DNA from: Pholiota molesta
Taxonomy: Eukaryota; Basidiomycota; Agaricomycetes; Agaricales; Strophariaceae
Direction of reading: 5' to 3'
Assembly (NCBI GenBank): GCA_014925825.1
Contig: JACGCK010000065.1
Span: 1 to 64,000 of the forward strand
DNA length: 64,000 bases
Shown here: positions 56,984-64,000 of the stretch, one piece after another
Layout: each line of letters begins with the position of its first letter
How positions within the stretch are numbered: the stretch's first letter is position 1
The notes under the pieces: generated by a model
Told to the model about the DNA's origin: nothing
Databases searched by the model: none
The model's input: the letters and a program-made list of their open reading frames with translations, nothing else
Position numbers and translations under genes: made by a program

Positions 56984-58636
56984 ATGACGACGCCGCATAT
57001 GCCATATCCGAGAGAGCGCACTGCTCCGCGCTTTAGCTCGTCGCATGCCCGCGAACTTGCCAGATTTTTTGCCGACCTCGAGTATCTCTTTGCGACATGC
57101 CAAATTACCTCTGATCGCATCAAGAAGGACCACACTGTTCGATATATGTCAATCGACGACGAAGAGATTTGGGTTTCAGTTCCAGAATTTGATAGCGACA
57201 TGGCGACCTTTGACGAGTTCAAGACTGCAATATTCAAAAGCTATCCCGAGGCGAACGATCTCTACCGCTACAGCCGAAATGACCTCATCGCACTAGCTAT
57301 AGCCAGTCAGCGTCGCGGAATATCTTCTGTATTCGATCTCGCAGAATATACCCGCTCCTTCCGTGGTATCGCGTCGATTCTCATCAAATGCGAGCTCTCA
57401 AGCCACCTAGATGCACAGAATATTTATATTCAAGGTTTTCGACACGAGTTACTGTCCAACATCATCTTCCGACTGCATACCATCAATCCGACACTTATTC
57501 CAGCCCCGAGTTATAGTATTGATCAGGTTTACAAAGCTGCGACTTGGATTTTTGAAGCAAGATCTACCATACACCACCTTCCTTCAATTTCGACGCCTTC
57601 TCTCCCTGCACCCGTCGCCTCCATTGCTCCCGTCGCACCCGTTGCTCCCACTGTGCCTCGCATCACTGCTCCTATCACTCCCGTCGCATCGCCTAAAATT
57701 CCAGTACCAAGTCGCCCATCAAACCCAGAGAAATTCAAGCTTCAGGACCATGTCGCCTACGCACCATCAGCCGAGCGCAATTTTGCGGCACTACCAGACA
57801 AGAAGTACATTCCGCGCAAGTTATCGTCGACTCCGAGCTCGCCTCCAATTTCCGAGGACTCCACAATTATTGCGCCCATTTATCCGCCCATCTCCAGTGC
57901 TCCAAATGTCTCTATTACGCTGCGCGAATTATTATCATTGGCACCTTCAATCACGGCGCACTATTGCGAAACGACCACTCCTTCCTGCGACCTAGATCCA
58001 ATCCCAGAGCACCCCGTCGCTGCGACGAATTTACACACCTCAGCCCCACAGCCTTTATTTTTTATGTCTCACAGTACTCCTATCGACTCGCGCACTCCAC
58101 CCGTCGACTTGCAGCCATCTGCCATCAATTTGCGCCCCCCACCCGTCGATCCGCACCCTTGTACTGTCGTCTTGCGTCCACAACCCGTCGACTCGCGCCC
58201 TCAGTCCGTCAGACCGCACGCGGATGCGTTCCAACCCATTTCGACCCTCTTTGACCCATCTCGACCTCGCTCCGTCGTCCCGCGCACTCGTAATATCACG
58301 TCGTCGTCTCGCCTCATCGCTTCATATATCCGCATCGTCACCCCACGCACTCGCCTCGTCAACCCGCGTTCTCGCCTCGTCGCCTCGTCTTTTTATCCCT
58401 TCATCTCGTACTCTAGCTCGTGTCGCATTACGCCAAATATTATTCAAAAGCCCCGTCGCCGCACTAAGCAAGCTCGTTACCAGCACCCGAGACGACGAGT
58501 AGACGCGCATAGGCCTCGAATATTAAATCCAGGACGCCGTAGACCTCGCTTGCGCCCCCCGGATATACCGCTTAGTGCTCAGCAGCCGTCGACGTGCTCA
58601 CGCAACGTCTCGCCGCGTCGTAACCTTGCGAATTGA
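56984..58636 (+). CDS. Gag-like protein of the LTR element
   Basis: 550 aa from the first ATG (MTTPHMPYPRE). The N-terminal half resembles retrotransposon Gag capsid domains of basidiomycete LTR elements: HARELARFFADLEYLFA, DHTVRYMSIDDEEIWV, TFDEFKTAIFKSYPEAN, then SVFDLAEYTRSFRGIAS. The C-terminal half is Pro/Ser-rich with short repeats of PPVDLQP and PQPVDSRP type, and ends in a basic Arg-rich segment (RRRTKQARYQHPRRRVD). No CCHC zinc knuckle and no protease motif (D-S/T-G) is evident. The basic tail could replace the knuckle in RNA binding (inferred). It ends 18 bp before an internal copy of the polypurine sequence. Confidence 0.8.
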   Translation: MTTPHMPYPRERTAPRFSSSHARELARFFADLEYLFATCQITSDRIKKDHTVRYMSIDDEEIWVSVPEFDSDMATFDEFKTAIFKSYPEANDLYRYSRNDLIALAIASQRRGISSVFDLAEYTRSFRGIASILIKCELSSHLDAQNIYIQGFRHELLSNIIFRLHTINPTLIPAPSYSIDQVYKAATWIFEARSTIHHLPSISTPSLPAPVASIAPVAPVAPTVPRITAPITPVASPKIPVPSRPSNPEKFKLQDHVAYAPSAERNFAALPDKKYIPRKLSSTPSSPPISEDSTIIAPIYPPISSAPNVSITLRELLSLAPSITAHYCETTTPSCDLDPIPEHPVAATNLHTSAPQPLFFMSHSTPIDSRTPPVDLQPSAINLRPPPVDPHPCTVVLRPQPVDSRPQSVRPHADAFQPISTLFDPSRPRSVVPRTRNITSSSRLIASYIRIVTPRTRLVNPRSRLVASSFYPFISYSSSCRITPNIIQKPRRRTKQARYQHPRRRVDAHRPRILNPGRRRPRLRPPDIPLSAQQPSTCSRNVSPRRNLAN

Positions 58637-58653
58637 ATCCGTACAGTCAAGAT

Positions 58654-58668
58654 TTCGTTAGGGAGGAG
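58654..58668 (+). other. Internal copy of the polypurine tract sequence
   Basis: TTCGTTAGGGAGGAG here is identical over 15 bases to 60570-60584 just before the 3' LTR, and both are preceded by a GTCA-containing segment. Confidence 0.75.
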
Positions 58669-58679
58669 TCTACCCCGGT

Positions 58680-60560
58680 TCACATATCTATTTCGCCTCA
58701 ACACTCTCAATTTTTCCACCTGGACTTATTTTTCTAGCTTGATATATTCATTTTGTTTCCGTCGCGCTTGCCTTCATCCCGCTGCCACTCGCATTTTCTT
58801 TCAGTGCTCGTATGCATCCCGCCGCATTTGCCCATGCTCGTACCCATTTCGCCGCGCTTGAATTTAATTTACCATGCTCTAGTTCGTCTCGTCGCGCTGT
58901 AGCTCGCCTCGCCGCGCCCCAGTTCGTCTCGCCACCCCGTAATTAATTCACAGTGCTCCAACTCGTCTCGTCGCGCTGTAGTTCATTTCGCCACGCTTCA
59001 GGAGGTCTCGCCGCACTTCAGGACATCTCGCAGCGTTCTAGGTTGTCTCGCCACGCCGTAGTTAATTTACAGATCTCCAGGTCAGCTCGCCGCACTTCAG
59101 GACGTCTTGCAGGACTTCAGGTCGTCTCACCGCACGTAAATTCAACTCGTCGCGCCCCATGTCGTCTCGCCGCGCCGTATCCATTACGCCGCCCTCTAGC
59201 TCATCTCGCCGCGCCCGGATCGATACAGCAGCACTCAAATTCAATTCGCCGCACTCTACTCGTCTCGCAGCGCCCCAAGTCGTGTCGCCGCGCTCTAGGT
59301 CGTCTTATTGTGCCATGATTATTTTACAGCGGTCCAATTCGTCTCGCCGCGCCCGCTTTCGTCCGCCGCACCCGCATCCGTACAGCAGGACATATATTCA
59401 ATTCGCCGCACCCCAGGTTGTCTCGTCGCGCCCCAACTCGTCTCGTCGCGCCCCACGTCGTCTCGTCGTCCCCCAGGTTGTCCCATCGCGCCCCAAGCCG
59501 TCTCGCCGCGTTCTAGTTGATTCACCGCGCTCCAGATCATCTCGCTGCACCCGTATATACTACCGCGCTCCAGGACGTCTCGCCGCACTCCAGGACGTCT
59601 CGCCGCGCCCGTATTTAATTCCCCAGGCTCTAGTTCGTCTCGTCGCGCCGCAGTTCGTCTCGCCACGCTTCAGGACGTCTTGCAGCACTGTAGTTCGTCT
59701 CACCGTGCTCCAACTCGTCAAGTCACGCTCCAGTTCGTTCCGCCGTGCTCGTGTTCTGATAGCAGTGCTCCAGTTGGCCTCGCCATGCCCCAGGACGTCT
59801 CGTCGCGCGCTAGGACGTCTCGTCACACTCTAGGACGTCTCGTCGCGCTCTAGGTCGTCTCGTCGTGCCCATATTTCATTATGCCGTGCTCATATCCATA
59901 CAGCAGCGTCCCAGTTCGTCTCGTCGCGCCCCAAGTCATTTTTCCACCTTCTAGGATGTCTCGCCGCGCCCGGATTAAATCTACCGCGCTCCAGATCGAC
60001 GCGCCGCGACCGCTATCGTTCCGCCGTGCTCGATTCGTATAGCAGTGCTCCAAATGGTCTCACCGCGCTTCAGGACATCTCGCCGCGCTTCAGGTTGTCT
60101 CATCGCGTCCCATGCGTCTCGCCGCGCCTTAATATATTCCACCGTGCTCTACCTCATCTCGTCGCACTGCAGTTCGTCTCGCCGCGCTCCAGCTCGTCTC
60201 GTCGTGCCCCAACTCGTCTCATCGTGCCCCAGGTCGTCTCCTTGCTTACGGCGCTCCAGTTCACCTCACCGCGCCCGCTGTCGTCTCGCCGCGCTCCAAG
60301 TCGTCTCGTCGAGCCGTATCCAATTCATGGCGCTCCAATTCGTCTTGCCACACCCAATTTACAGCGCCGCGCTATCAATCTACGCCGCCGCGCTCGCCGC
60401 CCGCCGCCCGCCGCCCACTCGCTCAGCGCAACGCGCGTTAAGCGCCCGTTCTATATTTGGATTTACGCCGTCGACACGCACGCAACTCTCGTTCCCTCGG
60501 CGCCGTTGCTCGTCGCTTCTATTGCAAACCATTTCGCCGCGATTCCGGCTGACTGCGGAC
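58680..60560 (+). repeat. Degenerate pyrimidine-rich tandem repeat inside the LTR element
   Basis: About 1.9 kb of short units of TCGTCTCGCCGCGCTCCAG type (about 15-30 bp, often with CTCGTCGCGCCCCA), repeated dozens of times with point changes. The many long open frames here (for example 59159-59833) arise because the repeat lacks stop codons; they encode only Ser/Arg/Pro/Val-rich low-complexity sequence. Confidence 0.85.
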
Positions 60561-60575
60561 AGTCAGAAGTTCGTT

Positions 60576-60585
60576 AGGGAGGAGA
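60576..60585 (+). other. Polypurine tract of the LTR element
   Basis: AGGGAGGAGA abuts the 3' LTR start (TGATGCG), the expected place for plus-strand priming. Confidence 0.85.
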
Positions 60586-61647
60586 TGATGCGCACCGCAT
60601 CCGTATACGCTCTGAAAACGCGCCAGAATACGCCCAGACGCACGCGCAACGCACATGAACAGAACGCGCACGCACGCGCTCGAATGCGCTAGGTCATACA
60701 CGACGCAACAGGACGCCTCGCCTCGCGCCGCAGTGCTCGAAGTCGCTCAAGCACGCTAAACGTATACAAAGAGCCTCCATACACCTCAGAACATATTACG
60801 ACACACGTGGAACGCAATCGCGCGAATGCGCACAGAGCCGCCGCGCCGCGCCGCGTACGCACTCAGAACAGGAGCCGCGGGTAGTCACGTGACTCGACGA
60901 ACTTGGACGCAAGTCGCGCGCCGCCGTATACGGGCTAGCACAGCACTCTCAGGACGTCGCTACATGGTCTAGAAGGTTCCGAATACGTACGAAACTCGCT
61001 CCAAATATTATTCGACAACATATCACGTCGGAATTCCGTCCGCGCGCACATGCGCTCGAGTGCACGTTTAGGCGCTCTATTTTTAGTATCTTATTCTTTA
61101 GCTCGCCGTCGCATGCGCGCGCCGCGCTCCCCTGTGCCCCTATCATCCTTGTCCACATGCCTTTCGTATCTAGCCTTTCGTACAGTTCACCTCGCACCTT
61201 TTTACCGTTTTAGATAAATTAAATACGAGCTATAGCTTCCGTAGTATTTAAATCCCTGTAATTCAGTAAAACAGAAAAATACACTTTCCCCCTCGGTTTC
61301 CAGTCCAGTTTCAGTTTGTCTCTCGTCGCGTCTTCGTCCCCACTGCGTTTCCCATCGTCTCACACCACGCTGCGTCTCTCTCGTATTTTATTTCGCTCTT
61401 GTCGCACAGTTCCAGCTAAATTCAGTCAATCCTTTATCCCGTCGCTCTCACAACTCAGTATACATCGTAAACGCCATCTTGTCACGTCGCACACCTCGTC
61501 GCACCTTTCGCCACTGATAGACCTTGATTGGGACGCCCTTGAACCCCGTACTCGCACCCTCGTAGCCCCTCACGTCGTGGCTTTTGGTTTTGTGGTTTTA
61601 GATTTTATTCGCCACATTCCGCACCCTACACGACACTTGGCACATCA
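60586..61647 (+). repeat. 3' LTR
   Basis: 1062 bp, TG...CA, followed by the right ACGC target duplication at 61648-61651. It is longer than the 5' LTR at every indel site and differs by about two substitutions. Confidence 0.92.
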
Positions 61648-61651
61648 ACGC
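61648..61651 (+). repeat. Target-site duplication, right copy (ACGC)
   Basis: Matches 55700-55703; the next base resumes the host exon in frame. Confidence 0.8.
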
Positions 61652-62094
61652 TACGTACACCTTCTACTACCAGCCCCAGGTAGATATACAATCCATGACA
61701 TCATCGTACACATAACTCATACCACTTGAAAGCAAGCCGCCCGTACACGTTGGAATTGTGGCAATAATCTAATCGATGCTATCACAAGTTATAAAGCGGC
61801 TACTTGGTTCGGGGACATTCTTATTATCAAGACTAACTCGAAAGGAATTCGTCCCGGCATTGTACATATCCTCGATGACGATATTCCCATTATATGTGAT
61901 ATACTGAAATGGTAAGTGATAATCTGAAATATAGATCTCGATTTCGGCATCTCTTGACATTGTGCTTCAGCGCTATGATTGATGGTCGCCTATCATCCGT
62001 CTAAATATAGTGTACATACCCTATAGTGCCTACATGCGTTACGGATTAAATAGAGGACCGATTGTACCTCGCTATGCATGAATAATCATTCTAC

Positions 62095-63283
62095 ATGGAT
62101 ACTCCTAAACTACCACCGTCTCCTCCTGTTACTCCTCATAAAGCTACATTTATAACTTGCAAATCCGAACGTGAGTAATATCTGAGTTTGAGACTATGCA
62201 GCATGTCCGTTCTCTAAAATTTAACAGCTATCAATCGTACATATCATGCTATCAAAGATTCCAATCTCATACTTGGTTGCGGAATTTATCGCATTACAGA
62301 GTTAATCGACCAAATATCTCGTTTATGCGACTGGCCAACACTGGTTCAACTTTCCAATTGCGACACGCGCTTGCGACTTATATGCCAACGTATAATGCGC
62401 ACTCTTATTCAATTCTTTCTCAAGGATTACGTTCCCGAGGAAAATCTTCCCCGCTTCTTCGAAATATTGACGGAAACATCATCCTTCGTATCCGGTGCTG
62501 TAATCCATAGCATATTGTGTGCTTCGAACAAGTTATTCAAGTGTTATCGGCCAACTCAACTTGACATCGTTGTTCCTAACGAAGATGGTAGCGTTATTGC
62601 GAAATGGACTCGATTTCTATATGGCATAGGCTGGAAGATGAAGTACGAAGGAGAATGCAGCAGCATCTACCAAGAAGTGGCCGGTCGCTCCATTGTTATG
62701 AGTCGGGATGTATGTTCTATTCAATTTTTCAATAATGATGCATCGTCTCAAAATCCACCCTTTCCAGGCAGACAATAAAACATTGTATCTGCTAGAGTCA
62801 AAGACGAACGAGACGCTTCCACTAGTTCTGTCCGCTCCTTTTACCTCTATGATGGATATACTATCTTCTACACGCATCTATTGCTTATACCCGGACCTCT
62901 TGGTTAGCGAAGAGAACTTATCAAACAACAGATCGTTCCTCAGGCATGGCCGGCAAGCAGATGGACTACGCCCATTCAATTACGGACTTCGCACATACAT
63001 GTCGACCGACATCTGGTCAACATCTGACCGGACTTGCGATGACAATTGCCCAGCAATTCTCAGAGAAGTTCAAGGTCTTCCAGGAGTTTCTGTCATGAAA
63101 TGGGGTGGTATACATGGCCTATTTGATACAACTCCCTCTGATATCTCAGTTTCTGACGGTTTTGAACACAAGAATTATGGCTGGCAGCTCGGCGGTGCAT
63201 GCGGTAATACCAATTGTCCATTCTTCGGAAGAGGTACTCCTTTACGTTTGCACGATGTTGAGAGATTCAATCATAGTCTGTAG
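62095..63283 (+). CDS. Uncharacterised agaric protein, three exons
   Basis: Exons 62095-62170, 62228-62709 and 62768-63283, with introns of 57 and 58 bp; the phases close to 357 aa. The start MDTPKLPPSPPVTP leads into TYHAIKDSNLILGC. The middle segment (FVSGAVIHSILC, YRPTQLDIVVPNEDG, AKWTRFLYGIGWKM) recalls agaric hypothetical proteins with a nucleotidyltransferase-like G-S plus D-x-D-type pattern, but the active residues are not convincingly present. The last exon has MDILSSTRIYCLYPDL and a Cys-containing end (ACGNTNCPFFGRGTPLRLHD) typical of that group. No signal peptide or TM helix. Function unknown. It starts 90 bp after the stop of the interrupted gene. Confidence 0.75.
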
Positions 63284-63419
63284 CATAGAAAAGTTGGTTA
63301 AATTTTGTTCCTGTGGCTAGTACCAATATATGCTATGCCGAATTCAGAAAATTTTATATAAAAGGTCTGGCTATAATACTATGTCAATCTGTCTCTTTAT
63401 CAAAGCCCAATCCTATACC

Positions 63420-64000
63420 ATGAACTCCAAGCTTGATAAATATCATGCTATGTTATACGAACTCGATGGTTACGTCGGTAGAGAAGGATTTCCATTGGAA
63501 ACAACTTGGATGGTCGGACTCAACGGGGATACATTATTCGACGTCATGGGTTCCAGGGAATTAACTTGCTCCATCGTAGGATTCGTCTCTTCCAATAACT
63601 TGAAGATGGAAGCGCATGGGAATTTTATTCCTCATGGACCACCCTCCGACAAAAAGACCATCAAGCAGTTAATAAATGCTGCAATGGAATTCCGATTAAC
63701 ACGGCCACCAGACCGCTTCAAGACCTTTCAGGAAGAGTTCGACAATGCAATACAGAACCTTTACGTCGTCTCGAAAGGTATCAGCGAAGATGGCAAGACT
63801 TCAAAGTTGATATCCTACGCAAGTAATGATTCCCCGGAACTTCTCTTCTCTAAGTCCATTTTTTGCGCTCATGTATGTTCGTTGGTTCCATGTCCCTGTT
63901 CAGAGCTGATATTGATGGTGTACAGTATGGCCCGAAACGAAGTACGTCCGTACTCGTTTACAATAACATCTATTAACTTATATCTAACCCCTCACAGCCT
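63420..64000 (+). CDS. Uncharacterised protein, 5' part, runs off the window
   Basis: An ATG at 63420 opens a frame with no stop up to base 64000: MNSKLDKYHAMLYELDGYVG, TTWMVGLNGDTLFDVMG, then KKTIKQLINAAMEF and FQEEFDNAIQNLYVVS. Possible introns occur after about 63778 (GTATCAG) or 63821 (GTAATG), so the exon may end before the edge. No domain recognised. The gene is incomplete on the right. Confidence 0.55.
   Translation, partial: MNSKLDKYHAMLYELDGYVGREGFPLETTWMVGLNGDTLFDVMGSRELTCSIVGFVSSNNLKMEAHGNFIPHGPPSDKKTIKQLINAAMEFRLTRPPDRFKTFQEEFDNAIQNLYVVSKGISEDGKTSKLISYASNDSPELLFSKSIFCAHVCSLVPCPCSELILMVYSMARNEVRPYSFTITSINLYLTPHS

Larger units (their letters stand above)
55704..61647 (+). mobile_element. 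Non-autonomous LTR retrotransposon (gag only)
   Basis: The full element is 5944 bp: LTRs of 1046 and 1062 bp beginning TG and ending CA, a primer-binding site, one gag-like ORF (56984-58636), a tandem-repeat block, and a polypurine tract directly before the 3' LTR. No protease, reverse transcriptase, RNase H or integrase motif was seen in any frame between 58637 and 60575, so mobility would need proteins from another element. The 4-bp duplication and near-identical LTRs point to recent insertion, into exon 2 of a host gene. The superfamily cannot be fixed without pol; the gag style suggests a Ty3/Gypsy relation. Confidence 0.9.
55311..62004 (+). pseudogene. Small host gene split by an LTR retrotransposon
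   Basis: Exon 1 is 55311-55412. Exon 2 is 55471-55703 and resumes at 61652-61679 after the insertion. Exon 3 is 61733-61911 and exon 4 is 61971-62004. Removing the element and one copy of the ACGC duplication leaves 576 nt of phase-closed coding sequence (191 aa) with no other stop or shift. The product (LRCGVYSGVKPLDLDVML, FGDILIIKTNSKGIRPG, VHILDDDIPIICDIL) is soluble-looking, without signal peptide or TM helix. I do not recognise a named domain, although the style recalls agaric-specific hypothetical proteins. Introns are 58, 53 and 59 bp. The insertion lies in the codon between ILD and TYTFYY. Confidence 0.8.

Noticed and set aside
59159..60692. Long overlapping plus-strand ORFs (up to 224 codons)
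   Set aside because: They lie in the pyrimidine-rich tandem repeat, which simply lacks stop codons; the products are low-complexity and all frames look alike.
55704..61647. Reverse transcriptase or integrase in the LTR element
   Set aside because: No YxDD, DDE, HHCC or D-T/S-G motif was seen in frames of the internal region; only the gag-like ORF is supported.

Overview
This is nuclear DNA of a filamentous basidiomycete, most likely an Agaricomycete (mushroom-forming fungus). The genes carry many short GT-AG introns (about 47-65 bp), the conserved genes (ORC1, ribosomal protein eS10) are of fungal type, and many of the rest belong to families I know from agaric genomes: F-box proteins, O-fucosyltransferase-like type II membrane proteins, a MYND protein, JmjC-like and 2OG-Fe(II) oxygenases, and seven-helix rhodopsin-like proteins. 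Exon boundaries were worked out by hand from splice consensus and codon phase. Where an entry says the phases close, the summed exons give a whole number of codons. I recognised no tRNA or rRNA gene.

Layout. From 1 to 28.7 kb the window is fairly gene-dense: a SAP-domain protein (366-1261, -), an O-fucosyltransferase-like enzyme (4353-5951, -), an F-box protein (7658-9061, -), the origin-licensing ATPase ORC1 (10077-13050, -), an inverted fragment copied from ORC1 (13371-13581, +), an F-box/zinc-ligand protein (13791-16358, -) with a broken partial paralog beside it, ribosomal protein eS10 (17279-17835, +) convergent with a second O-fucosyltransferase-like gene (18000-20030, -), another F-box protein (20520-22133, +), a 5'-truncated membrane-protein relic (22220-22920, +), a medium-chain reductase (23722-25022, -) and a MYND zinc-finger protein (27641-28717, -).

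From 28.7 to 39.6 kb the DNA is mostly AT-rich and gene-poor, with a small fold-back element, a GC-rich island (about 35.4-36.8 kb) and a tandem repeat. From 39.6 to 54.4 kb lie two separate seven-helix rhodopsin-like genes, a long multi-exon JmjC-like gene (41277-45326, -), an uncharacterised membrane protein, and a nuclear-looking 2OG-Fe(II) oxygenase relative split by a one-base frameshift.

From 55.3 to 62.0 kb an LTR retrotransposon (55704-61647) sits inside exon 2 of a small host gene, flanked by a 4-bp target-site duplication. The element has near-identical LTRs, a primer-binding site, a polypurine tract and one gag-like ORF. It has no recognisable protease, reverse transcriptase or integrase; about 1.9 kb of degenerate pyrimidine-rich tandem repeat fills the place of pol. 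Two uncharacterised genes follow, and the last runs off the right edge.

The genes do not form a pathway or cluster. The informative parts are the contrast between the housekeeping half and the repeat-rich half, and several precisely readable rearrangements and breaks.
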